From assembly GCA_028752135.1 (NCBI GenBank), contig CP082782.1, forward strand, positions 868,001-932,000: a stretch of DNA of 64,000 bases, read 5' to 3'. The notes beneath the pieces are model-generated. The model was not told the DNA's origin, ran no database searches, and saw only the letters and a list, made by a program, of their open reading frames with translations. This DNA is from Ehrlichia sp028752135. GTDB taxonomy: Bacteria; Pseudomonadota; Alphaproteobacteria; Rickettsiales; Anaplasmataceae. This document shows positions 28,650-38,003 of the stretch, in pieces. A program made the translations under genes and the position numbers. Each line of letters starts with the position of its first letter. Position 1 is the stretch's first letter.

Positions 28650-29506
28650 ATGTTTATGCAAGAAAAACGACAAAGAGCAGTTGATTGGTTTAAAAAATTG
28701 CAAAATAACGTTCTTTCTAAATTTTTATCGATAGAAAAAGAATTCTCACCATGTGTAGTGCCACAAGTGGATTATAAAGATTGGAATAGACCTGGGGGCG
28801 GAGGAGGGCATTCTGTTATAATATATGGGAATGTTTTTGAAAAAGCTGGTATAAACGTCTCAGAAGTATACGGTGATGTTACAAAATCTCTAGATTTACT
28901 TAATACTATGAATCCTAGTGTATTTAACACTGATACAGAAGACAAAAAATTTTGGGCAAGTGGCATTTCTATTGTAGCACATATGTGTTCTCCATACGTA
29001 CCAGCTGTACATATGAACACTAGATTTATTTGTATATCTAATCAACATTGGTTTGGAGGAGGAATAGATTTAACTCCAACATATGAGAATAAATTAGATA
29101 CAGAATTTTTTCATGATAACTTACGTAAAATGTGTGACCAGCACAATAAGGATTACTATCCACAATTTAAACAGCAGTGTGACGATTACTTTTTTTACAT
29201 CATAGAAAAGAAGCACGTGGAATAGGTGGTATATTTTACGATAATATAAGTTCAGGAAATTGGGAAGCTGATTTTCATTATACTCAAGAAGTAGGAAAAT
29301 TTTTATTAAATACCTATCCAATAATAGTAAGAAAAAATATGAATAAAATATGGACTGCAGAAGAAAGAGAATATCAATTAATTAAGCGGGGAAGGTATGT
29401 AGAATTTAATTTAATTTATGATAGAGGTACAAAATTCGGCTTATTAACGGATGGAAACCCAGATGCTATAATGATGTCTATGCCTCCAGTAGTAAAATGG
29501 AAGTAA
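28650..29506 (+). pseudogene. hemF: Oxygen-dependent coproporphyrinogen III oxidase, one-base frameshift
   Basis: Converts coproporphyrinogen III to protoporphyrinogen IX in haem synthesis using oxygen. The first frame (28650-29225) includes R-P-G-G-G-G-G-H-S, the substrate-binding W-F-G-G-G-I-D-L-T-P-T-Y and N-T-R-F. The frame then breaks in a T7 run (29190-29196). With eight T it reads Y-F-F-L-H-H-R-K-E-A-R-G-I-G-G-I-F-Y, exactly the conserved HemF core, and continues to K-R-G-R-Y-V-E-F-N-L, D-R-G-T-K-F-G and the stop at 29504-29506, giving 285 residues, a normal length. Because everything past the run is conserved, the gene was functional very recently or still is. A base-calling error or transcriptional slippage is more likely than decay. 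Confidence 0.88.
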
Positions 29507-30010
29507 TATAGAGTCTTAAACTAGGTAATACTTCTAACACTAGAATTCTTATTTTAATATTACAAGGTTTCCCCATTTCATCTTATTATCCTATTACAAC
29601 CTGTATATAGAGGGGGTATGTTCAGATCTATTCATATCCGCATTTTTTTCTATTTTAAAATCCATCTTATCTCTCTTTTATTTGAGTCTTGCCTTCTTTT
29701 AGCTTTAAACATATCTTATAATAATATATATAAATCCATAATACAAAATTAATACCATTTCAATAACAAGAAGATAAAATATTTTACTAGAGATTTATCG
29801 GTAATACCTAAAAGTATACTTTAATTATAGTTATAAGGAATTAACACTACTTATTTTTCCTTGCAGTTCAACTTAATTACTAACAAGTATAATGTTTGAT
29901 AAGGTAATCTAAAACATTAGATATTCTTCTTATATTACCAAAGAAGCTATTTTTATGATAAAAATTTATTTAATATAGATTATAATTTTCTCTTAAAATG
30001 TATATTTTTT
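29507..30010. other. Spacer between convergent hemF and rmuC
   Basis: No gene, tRNA or repeat recognised in about 500 bases. Confidence 0.35.
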
Positions 30011-31330
30011 TCATGAATTATTATCATCAAAATTTTCTAGTATTTTTTTTGATGTCTTAACACCTAAATGTTTTAAGTTTTCAGTACGTGATAAAATATT
30101 ACCATGTCCTTCTGATAACTTCTTCATTGCATCATTATAGACACTACTTAAAATAGTCATCTGCTTTCCAAGTTTCTGCATGTCAGATACAAACCCAACT
30201 ATTTTATCATATAGAGCTCCACCCTGACGTGCTATTTCTATAGTATTGCGGTTTTGACGCTCTAATCTCCATACAGATTCAATAGTCCTTAGAGTAGCAA
30301 ATAGTGTTGATGGGCATACTATTACTATTTTCTTATTCCATGCATAATTATGTAGCATAACATCCTCCTGCATTACAAGAGAATATGCACCTTCTACAGG
30401 AATAAACATTAATACAAAATCTGGTGTTTTCAATTTACCAATATCTTGATATTTCTTGTTTGATAGTACATTAACATGCAATTTTACAGATGCTATAAAT
30501 TGTTTCAAAAATACATTTTTAGATTCTTCTGATTTTGTTGAAAAATACTTTTCATAATGAACCAAAGATACTTTTGAATCAATAATCAAGTGCTTATTTT
30601 CTGGTAAATTAACAATAGCATCTGGCTGCTGTTTATTACCTTCATTATCTTGTAAATCCATACCCGTTCCATGCAAAACATAATCCTGATTCTTTCGTAA
30701 ACCAGAACTTTCTAATATCTTTTCTAAGATCATCTCTCCCCAATTTCCTTGAATTTTTATATCTCCTTTCAAAACATTCGTTAAATTCTCAGCCTGTAAA
30801 GTAATTTTTTCATTTGCAAGAACAATTCTTTCAATTTCTTTCTTTAATAAAAACTGCTCTCGATTATGCATACTAAAAGAATCATCTACTTTCTTTTTAA
30901 ATAAATTTATATGTTCATGTAAAGGATTTAATATATTAGTTAAATTCTCTTGAGATATTTTATTGAATTTCTCTGTTTTTTCATCAAAAATACGATTTGC
31001 TAGATTTTCAAAACATAACTTATATTTCTCATCAATTGCTGTGAATTCATTCTTATATAAACCAATAACGTGTTCTAAATTCTTTTTCTCAAGCTCTAAT
31101 ACTGTAACTTTATGCTTTATATCCTGTAGTTCATTGCATAAAATACTGCTTTTACTTTTTAGGGCATTATTTTCATATTCCAGCTTCTCCACCTGCTTTT
31201 CTAATTCATTTCTGTTGATAATTAGAATTTGATAATCAAACTTCGATACTCTACTTTTCAATGCAATAAAATAACTCATTAAACCTATTAATAACCCCTC
31301 TAAAATACACATAATAATTATTGCAGTCAT
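30011..31330 (-). CDS. rmuC: RmuC family protein
   Basis: Membrane-anchored nuclease-like protein linked to limiting inversions and recombination at short repeats. An N-terminal TM (about residues 1-22) is followed by a long coiled coil (about 30-190), then the RmuC domain with G-N-W-G-E-M-I-L, Q-P-D-A-I-V-N-L-P, D-S-K-V-S-L, F-I-P-V-E-G-A-Y and the R-Q-G-G-A-L-Y-D-K block near residue 378. The 439-residue length is normal and the frame is clean. It is divergent from the next gene. Confidence 0.92.
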   Translation of the reverse strand: MTAIIIMCILEGLLIGLMSYFIALKSRVSKFDYQILIINRNELEKQVEKLEYENNALKSKSSILCNELQDIKHKVTVLELEKKNLEHVIGLYKNEFTAIDEKYKLCFENLANRIFDEKTEKFNKISQENLTNILNPLHEHINLFKKKVDDSFSMHNREQFLLKKEIERIVLANEKITLQAENLTNVLKGDIKIQGNWGEMILEKILESSGLRKNQDYVLHGTGMDLQDNEGNKQQPDAIVNLPENKHLIIDSKVSLVHYEKYFSTKSEESKNVFLKQFIASVKLHVNVLSNKKYQDIGKLKTPDFVLMFIPVEGAYSLVMQEDVMLHNYAWNKKIVIVCPSTLFATLRTIESVWRLERQNRNTIEIARQGGALYDKIVGFVSDMQKLGKQMTILSSVYNDAMKKLSEGHGNILSRTENLKHLGVKTSKKILENFDDNNS

Positions 31331-31511
31331 ATTAAACCTTATTTATATCATTTATTAATAAGTACAATAAAAATAAGATTTCTTCTATGTTAGAGTTTCT
31401 TGTAATAAAACATTTCTAATAAGAAAAATATTAATTAATTTAATATTTTTCTATTAATAATATTAAATTAGTAATATTAATAGTATATATATTATTAATA
31501 GGTATACAAAT
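31331..31511. promoter_or_regulatory. Divergent intergenic region with AT palindromes
   Basis: Between divergent rmuC and the small gene at 31512, 31430-31500 is packed with TAATATTA and ATTAAT inverted repeats. It likely contains both promoters. No specific operator can be named. Confidence 0.35.
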
Positions 31512-32053
31512 ATGATACATACAATTCGTGATATGGAAGTTTATGAAGCCCAATTTTCACAACAAAAAAATAACATCTGGTTTTATAACTCTATATGCAT
31601 TGGCATTGTTGCAGAAGATAATCAATGTATATTTGAAGAGAATGACATAGTCTTGCATGAAGAGGGTAGAGAGGTAAATTACATATTCCTAATGAAAGGA
31701 AGAAAAGATGGTACTAAGAAAGTATGGTATTGTTTATTAGTAGAAAAACAAAACATGGAACATTTTCTCTTTAATACTAGGAGTATTAATTACACAGAAA
31801 AAATAAAAAATCCTTTTGGAATAATCTTTCATATATCTGACCTACAAAAACATGGAGAAATAATATGCTATGGAAAAGGCAAAATTAGTAGATCTAACTT
31901 AAAAAAGAATTACAAAATAGATGCAAAAGTAGTGAAAATCCAATGCTTAACAGCATAATCTTTGAACCTGCTCTAACTCGTTTTGACAGGTTAATACGAA
32001 ATATTAGTGAGATAATGCCAATACAAAAAAGAAGTTATGGTCAGATAAAGTAA
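31512..32053 (+). CDS. Single-module relative of the CIGNT array proteins (148 aa as read; about 180 aa if one A is restored)
   Basis: Function unknown. I-C-I-G-I-V near residue 36 parallels the C-I-G-N-T motif. V-N-Y-I-F-L-M-K-G-R-K-D-G, W-Y-C-L-L-V-E-K, E-H-F-L-F-N and L-Q-K-H-G-E-I-I-C follow in the same order as in an array module. As read it ends at 31958. An added A in the run at 31935-31938 would replace the last six residues by a further 38 (N-P-M-L-N-S-I-I-F-E-P-A-L and R-S-Y-G-Q-I-K) ending at 32053. That extension looks coding but is not proven. The relation to the array and to the gene at 37419 is judged by eye. Confidence 0.65.
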
Positions 32054-32161
32054 AAGTAACATTTTATAAATATATATGTTATAAAAAAATAAAATCTTAT
32101 ACATAAATTAAAGTTGTTATTATATTATAACATATATATTTAACTTTATACTCAAATACTC

Positions 32162-33433
32162 ATGCACGATATAGATTTTATAAAAAATAATCCAGAACTA
32201 TTTGATAATGCAATGCAAAGTAGAAATTCTGAAAAAGTTGCTCAACAAATAATAGAGATGGATAATAAGAAAAAACATTCATTAACACAATTGTACTCCT
32301 TACAAAAAGAGCGTAACCAAATAACTCAAGAAATTGAAAAATTAAAAAGAGATGGTGTTCAATGTAATACACATATAGAATTATCAAAAAAAATAACAGA
32401 AAAAATAAACGAGATTAATAGTATAATAAAAGAAGATTCTCAACTAATAGATCTTCTTAATACATTGCCAAACATACCAGATAAAAGAGTACCTATTGGA
32501 AAAGACGAAAGTAATAATATCGAGATCAGAAGATATGGGAACAAAACAGAGTTTAATTTTCCAATAAAGACACATTATGAGCTAGGTGAAAAATTAAGTC
32601 TCATGAACTTTAAGGAAGCTACAAAACTTTCTGGACCAAGATTTGTAATATTAAAAGATCAGCTTGCTCAATTAGACCGAGCTTTAGCAAATTTTATGTT
32701 AGACATTCATACTCAAGAATTTGGCTATTCAGAAATATCTCATCCCATATTAGTACATGAATCAGCAATGTATGCAGTTGGACAACTACCTAAATTTGCT
32801 GATGATTCTTTTAAAACAACAGAAAATTTTCGCCTCATTCCAACAAGTGAAGTAGCACTCACTAATTTAGTATCAAATACAAATATAAGTGCAAGCAATT
32901 TACCTATTAGACTGACTGCTTGTTCTCAATGTTTTAGATCGGAAGCAGGAAGCGCTGGCAGAGATACAAGAGGCATGATGAGACAACATCAATTCAATAA
33001 AGTAGAATTAGTGAGCATTGTTACTCAAGAACAATCAGAAATAGAATTAGAAAGAATGACACAAATTGCCGAAGAAATTCTAAAAAGATTAGAATTACCG
33101 TATAGAGTCGTGATGTTATGTACAGGAGATATGGGATTTTCAGCAAGTATAACATATGACATTGAAGTATGGATACCAAGTCAAAATAAGTATAGAGAAA
33201 TTTCAAGTTGTTCAAATTGCAAAGATTTTCAGGCACGTAGGATGAATGCTAAATATAATACTATAAGCAATAACAATAAAATCAGCAAATTTGTACATAC
33301 ATTAAATGGTTCTGCTTTGGCAATAGGGAGAACTATCATTGCAATCTTAGAAAACTATCAAAATAATGATGGATCTATAACTATACCATATGCTCTAAGA
33401 AAATATATGAATAATAAAGAGTTTATAAAGTAA
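32162..33433 (+). CDS. serS: Seryl-tRNA synthetase
   Basis: Class II synthetase that charges tRNA-Ser. The N-terminal antiparallel coiled-coil tRNA-binding arm spans about residues 28-105 (Q-L-Y-S-L-Q-K-E-R-N-Q-I). The catalytic core has P-T-S-E-V-A-L-T-N near 231, motif 2 F-R-S-E-A-G-S-A-G-R-D-T-R-G near 262, E-I-S-S-C-S-N-C-K-D-F-Q-A-R-R near 350 and motif 3 N-G-S-A-L-A-I-G-R-T near 388. The 423-residue length is normal and there is no lesion. Confidence 0.97.
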   Translation: MHDIDFIKNNPELFDNAMQSRNSEKVAQQIIEMDNKKKHSLTQLYSLQKERNQITQEIEKLKRDGVQCNTHIELSKKITEKINEINSIIKEDSQLIDLLNTLPNIPDKRVPIGKDESNNIEIRRYGNKTEFNFPIKTHYELGEKLSLMNFKEATKLSGPRFVILKDQLAQLDRALANFMLDIHTQEFGYSEISHPILVHESAMYAVGQLPKFADDSFKTTENFRLIPTSEVALTNLVSNTNISASNLPIRLTACSQCFRSEAGSAGRDTRGMMRQHQFNKVELVSIVTQEQSEIELERMTQIAEEILKRLELPYRVVMLCTGDMGFSASITYDIEVWIPSQNKYREISSCSNCKDFQARRMNAKYNTISNNNKISKFVHTLNGSALAIGRTIIAILENYQNNDGSITIPYALRKYMNNKEFIK

Positions 33434-33533
33434 TTAAATTTCTATCCATTAAAGTAACTACTGTAGTATATACAAAAAGTATATAATGTCTACTATTTTT
33501 CATAGTTGTATTATGGTAGCAATGCTCTATTAT

Positions 33534-34738
33534 TTATTGTTCTTCATTAGAAATATTACATTCTTTATTTACTATCTGAGTAATACATACATCTGACCAG
33601 ACATTAATTGCAGTTTCAAACATATCTATTATTGCATATACAGGCAATATAATTCCCATAATATTCAATGGTATTTTAATAGATATTAAATAGCTCATAG
33701 CCATAAAATAGCATCCCATTGGAACACCTGCATTACCAATAGCAGCCCCTGTTGCAAAAAATATCCATAAAAACATCTCACCTATAGAAAAAGTATAAGC
33801 ATTCATTTCTGACACAAAAAGTACTGTAATTAATATAAATGCAGCACAAGCATTCATGTTGATAGTTGTACAAACTGGTAATATAAAAGATGATACTTTT
33901 CTTGATACATTCAAATCATCCTGAACACAACGTAAAGTAGTTGGCAAAGTAGCTGTAGAAGATTTAGAAAAAAAGCTATAGTAAGTGCTGGCAGAACACT
34001 ACAAAGTGTTTTAATAACAGGAATTCTTTTAAATCTTAACAGTAAAGGTAAAACTATAAATGCTTGTATAAAATTTGCTGTCATGATACACAGCAAATAT
34101 TTTAGAATATTCGATAAATTATAGCCATCTTTTACGTTATACAGTAATACAGTGATAAATGACCATAATGCTATAGGCATCAATTTTAGTATAAGTTTTG
34201 CTATTTCTAAAAATGTATCAAAAAGAGCATCAAAAATATTATTAAGTAATTTACGCTTTGTTTTATCAGGTAATAAGAGTAATGCTCCTCCTATTAAAAA
34301 TGCAAGGATAACACATCCTATTACATTATTATCTAAAAATACTTTAATAAAATTATGAGGTAATATAGAAATTAAATATGATAAGTAATCTTGATCACTT
34401 ATATGTTTTTCAACATTGATATTAAATATAAATTCTTTATCTGATGGATCTATGAACAAATACACAATAAGTGCTACAGTAGCTGCAATAATTGTAGTAA
34501 ATATAGTATAAAACACGGTTTTTTTTATTAGAATTTTTACCTCAATTAAATTTGCTAATCCAGAAATTGTCGATGTGATAGAAAAAAATACTATTGGTAA
34601 ACTAATTAATTTGAGTAAATCAATAAAAATATCTCCTAAATTTTTAGCAAGTTTAAGTATCCATAACTGGTTAATGTAGCATGAAATTACTGCAAAAATT
34701 ATAGGGAGTAAAATTTTTAAACTGAATTTATAAAACAT
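33534..34738 (-). pseudogene. gltP: DAACS-family dicarboxylate/amino-acid:cation symporter, one-base frameshift
   Basis: Inner-membrane symporter of glutamate/aspartate or C4-dicarboxylates. The first 275 residues (34738-33911) have about seven TM segments and reach P-A-L-T-I-A-F-F. The frame then breaks in a T7 run (A7 on the plus strand, 33968-33974). With eight T it reads A-F-F-S-K-S-S-T-A-T-L-P-T-T-L-R-C, the Ser-rich substrate signature of the family, and joins the second ORF (33947-33534) with N-M-N-A-C-A and the last helices. The repaired protein is 401 residues. The break falls exactly in the most conserved motif and nothing else is damaged, so it is probably not a real loss. The exact substrate is not settled by sequence. 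Confidence 0.85.
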
Positions 34739-35086
34739 ATATCAGTACACAGTTATAAAATGCATACCATGGTAATACACATTAACATCTAATAATAGAT
34801 ATTTTTATTCTTTTTTTTACAATAGGCTATTGGCTTTTATACTCAATTAACAAAAACCCTTAATTATAAAATCATACTAATCTTTAATAAAAACTTATAG
34901 AAAAATTTTTTGTATCAATACAATCACATAATTCATAAAAAATTCTTTATCAATAAAATTTATATATACAAATTGTAATAGAGTATTATATATATTTTAA
35001 CTGTATATCGTTACTATTCTCTATGATAGATATAGGGCTAAAAGGTCATACTACTATTTTACATATTTTATTTATAAGCAGAATTT
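34739..35086. other. Divergent spacer between the symporter and the virB8-like gene
   Basis: About 350 AT-rich bases, presumably carrying both promoters. Nothing specific recognised. Confidence 0.35.
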
Positions 35087-35785
35087 ATGTATCATGATCA
35101 AAACAACAATAATGATAAATATATTGGAAGCAGTAAATACTTTCAAGATGCAATAGATTGGTACTGTAGTCGTTATTTATTGTGCATTACTGAAAGGGCA
35201 TGGTTATTAATAATAACACTTTTTTTATCCTCTATGCTATTACTACTAACATTAAATATGTTCTCATATTTTCCATTAAAAACAGATTTTTCTTTCATTA
35301 AATATACCGACCGTTATACTGATGAATTTTCTGTAATAAAAAAATTAAGTACTAATACTGAAGATAGCGAAGAAATATTATTATCACAATATCTTGTTGC
35401 TCAATACGTAAAGAGATATGAGTCATATTCACATAGTGACTTAGAAAGCCAATTTAACTTTATACAAAACAATTCTTCAAGAAAAATATACTTAGCATTC
35501 AAAGAAATGATAAATTCTGCACGTTATAACGATAGCTCTAAGTATAATTCGAAAACCTTATCAATTAATACAACCATTAACAACGTTAAGCTCTTATCAA
35601 AGGATTTTACCTCTTTAAACAATGCTATTGTTAGTTTTAAAACACAGATTGCTATTAATGGAATAACATCTCATGTTGAATCACATAAAGTATTAGTGAA
35701 TTTCTCTCTGTCTAGTATAAAAATGGCTATATCAGGAATTATGCCATTAGAGTTTATTGTGTATGATTATAAAAGACTGGAATAA
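35087..35785 (+). CDS. virB8: VirB8-like type IV secretion protein (lone paralogue)
   Basis: Bitopic inner-membrane core component of type IV secretion. A short cytoplasmic N-terminus leads to one TM (about residues 38-62, A-W-L-L-I-I-T-L-F-L-S-S) and a periplasmic VirB8/NTF2-like domain. In that domain, L-L-S-Q-Y-L-V-A-Q-Y-V-K-R-Y-E-S-Y (near 103) is the typical VirB8 helix, followed by S-R-K-I-Y-L-A-F-K-E-M. The 232-residue length fits. No other virB gene is nearby. Rickettsiales carry duplicated virB8 genes outside the main virB/virD clusters, and this is probably that second copy. Confidence 0.8.
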   Translation: MYHDQNNNNDKYIGSSKYFQDAIDWYCSRYLLCITERAWLLIITLFLSSMLLLLTLNMFSYFPLKTDFSFIKYTDRYTDEFSVIKKLSTNTEDSEEILLSQYLVAQYVKRYESYSHSDLESQFNFIQNNSSRKIYLAFKEMINSARYNDSSKYNSKTLSINTTINNVKLLSKDFTSLNNAIVSFKTQIAINGITSHVESHKVLVNFSLSSIKMAISGIMPLEFIVYDYKRLE

Positions 35786-36089
35786 AAAACATCCTTAAAA
35801 ATAGAATAAAATATTCTATTCCATAGAATTTTCTTCTTTGTTGATTTTTTTAAAACATAAATTGCTACTAATGAGATAATCTCATACTTATAAAAGTACA
35901 TAATATATATTATGGAAAAAACAATAAAAATATATAAGAATTCTTATAAATATAGAATTTAAAAACTATATACTCTCTATAGTTTTCTTTCTTGTTGATT
36001 TTTTAAAACACAATGTGATTTCTTATAAATAAGTTCACAGCTCTTGTAAAGGTTAAACTTTATTTCTCTCGTAATGCTTATATAAAAAT
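35786..36089. terminator. Two tandem hairpins with T-rich tails between convergent genes
   Basis: AATAGAATA/TATTCTATT with a three-base loop (35800-35820) starts 15 bases after the virB8-like stop. AAAACTATA/TATAGTTTT with a seven-base loop lies at 35962-35986. Both are followed by a near-identical stretch, T-CTT-T/C-TT-GTTGATTTTTT (about 35832-35851 and 35986-36004). The genes on both sides converge here, so these are likely terminators that arose by a local duplication. Confidence 0.5.
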
Positions 36090-37316
36090 TTATACATAAC
36101 TTCCATTTATACTGATATACTGTCTTTTATCATTATACATGCTCTTTTTAAAAGATAAAATTTGCGGTAAATTATTATGTTTAACAGAATTGAAAAACCA
36201 TAATTTGTTACCATTATAATCATTTAGCAAATCAATAATTTCAAATGGACCATATTTCCAGTTATACACTAACTTTATCGCTTTATCGATTATTGATATA
36301 TCAAAAGATAACTCTGGAATTAGAGATGCAACATATACTAAGGTATTAGACCATATATACCACATAAATTGCCCATATTTATTGTCAGTATTAAATAAAT
36401 TATCAATATTTATGAATCCTTGATCAATAGAAAATACTGACCTATATAAGCCAGTACGCAAGTCTATAACTTGATTATTATTTCCATTATATAATTCATA
36501 AAAACGATAAAATCCACCTATATCACTAGCTATACCAGTATATCCATCAGATATCATTTGCAATACTACCTCAGGTATAAAATTATATAGCTCACATAAA
36601 TGATCATTACATGGCAAACGCTTTACTAAAAATTGCACTGTTAATATGAAATTATTTAAACCAATATCATCTAACAAATTAAATATACCATGCGGTACAC
36701 CCATATACTTATTACTTATAATAAAATCAGCTTCTTCTATAGGAATGTTAAATTTATGTGCACCTATTATTGAAATGAGTAACCAAAACGACAATATTCT
36801 TTCTAATATAAGCCCTGGAGTATTATTGCATACAATCAAATTAGGAAACTTATTACTTAGTACTTTTATGATAATGCTTTTCCTTTCATCACATTCATAA
36901 AACGCACATTCTATTAATTTTACTGTACCAGCATAAGAAGGGAAACATGCTATCATTAGGTTATAACATATATTACTAGATATACTGTTGATAATATCAA
37001 ATAAAAAAACTGAACTAGATGAGATTATAACATTATCACTAAGATAAGGCATTACCCTGTTGTATATATTATATATTGAATCTACATTATCTTCATCACA
37101 ATCGATATTGATTACCCAATTCACTTCCTTAAGGCAAGATAAATCATCATCTAAACCGATAAATTCTACTAGATTATTATTTTCTTGAATCTGTAAATTA
37201 TTATTAGAATTGTCCAACCTTATTAAAATTACTGAGATGTTAAAACTTGTCATGTAGTTGACTATACTACTGATATCCGTTTTTAAATTTACAACTATAA
37301 CTTTTTGTATTTGCAC
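36090..37316 (-). CDS. Divergent 3-hydroxyacyl-CoA dehydrogenase-like protein
   Basis: Resembles the NAD-binding and C-terminal domains of 3-hydroxyacyl-CoA dehydrogenases. C-N-N-T-P-G-L-I-L-E-R-I-L (about residues 162-174), E-E-A-D and the late I-D-K-A-I-K-L-V-Y-N-W-K-Y-G-P-F-E-I-I-D block are recognisable. The N-terminal strand-loop lacks the GxGxxG dinucleotide motif (V-I-V-V-N-L-K-T-D-I). The usual His of the H-F-F/N-P region is replaced (A-C-F-P-S-Y-A). At 408 residues it is far shorter than the usual ~700-800 aa bifunctional enzymes. It may be a non-catalytic remnant kept for another role. The open frame with no lesion argues it is expressed. Confidence 0.6.
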   Translation of the reverse strand: MQIQKVIVVNLKTDISSIVNYMTSFNISVILIRLDNSNNNLQIQENNNLVEFIGLDDDLSCLKEVNWVINIDCDEDNVDSIYNIYNRVMPYLSDNVIISSSSVFLFDIINSISSNICYNLMIACFPSYAGTVKLIECAFYECDERKSIIIKVLSNKFPNLIVCNNTPGLILERILSFWLLISIIGAHKFNIPIEEADFIISNKYMGVPHGIFNLLDDIGLNNFILTVQFLVKRLPCNDHLCELYNFIPEVVLQMISDGYTGIASDIGGFYRFYELYNGNNNQVIDLRTGLYRSVFSIDQGFINIDNLFNTDNKYGQFMWYIWSNTLVYVASLIPELSFDISIIDKAIKLVYNWKYGPFEIIDLLNDYNGNKLWFFNSVKHNNLPQILSFKKSMYNDKRQYISINGSYV

Positions 37317-37418
37317 AAAATCCTTCCTTTTATCAGCAATAAATTCGAGTGATATATTTTATTAGTAAAAAATTTAGCAAAATAACTAGTAAAGTAAAGA
37401 TATATTATAGATTACCAA

Positions 37419-37877
37419 CTAAACACCAAATTCTTCTTCAATTTTTTTGACAATACTCTCTGGAGGATTTTCTCCCCACCCAGAATATAGTATCTGTCCA
37501 TATAATGCAACATCTATTGAACCTGATCTGCTTTTAGCAAGAAACATTTCTCTTTTAGATTTATCCACTAATACGTAATGCCAAGCAGCTCTTCCATTAT
37601 CCTTGCCACGTACAAGAAACAAACAATCTAATCTGCTCTTCCTAGTAGATTCTGCAAAATTTTTATTATTTAACTTACTTTTCCTTAATACACTCTTCGA
37701 ATCAGAAAAAGGAATATCTTTTTCTTTTTTACTATTCTGCAATTCAGAAAATCTCGCCGCTTGATTAGGCAAAGCATTAGGATTTTTATACTTTTCAGTA
37801 AAACTGCCACTTCCGCTCTTTCTATTAGCTGCAAATTGCTTAGCAAACTTTGAATCCTTGTTTAGATCATCACCCAT
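37419..37877 (-). CDS. Single-module relative of the CIGNT array proteins, 152 aa
   Basis: Function unknown. The N-terminal 75 residues are polar, Lys/Ser/Asn-rich and probably disordered (M-G-D-D-L-N-K-D-S). The C-terminal half reads L-F-L-V-R-G-K-D-N-G, A-W-H-Y-V-L-V-D-K, M-F-L-A-K-S and A-L-Y-G-Q-I-L-Y-S-G-W-G. That order (L-F-L-V, Y-x-L-V, F-L, Y-G-x-x-L/V) is the same as the second part of each array module and of the protein at 31512. It could represent the ancestral compact form. No signal peptide or TM. Confidence 0.7.
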   Translation of the reverse strand: MGDDLNKDSKFAKQFAANRKSGSGSFTEKYKNPNALPNQAARFSELQNSKKEKDIPFSDSKSVLRKSKLNNKNFAESTRKSRLDCLFLVRGKDNGRAAWHYVLVDKSKREMFLAKSRSGSIDVALYGQILYSGWGENPPESIVKKIEEEFGV

Positions 37878-38003
37878 TTACTTACCTAACTTAACTAAAT
37901 CTTGTAACTAAAAATGACTACTTCTAGTTCTTTATTATATACTACATTTTTAGTATAATTATATAACATACTACAACAATTAAACCAATTATGCATAAGT
38001 AAC

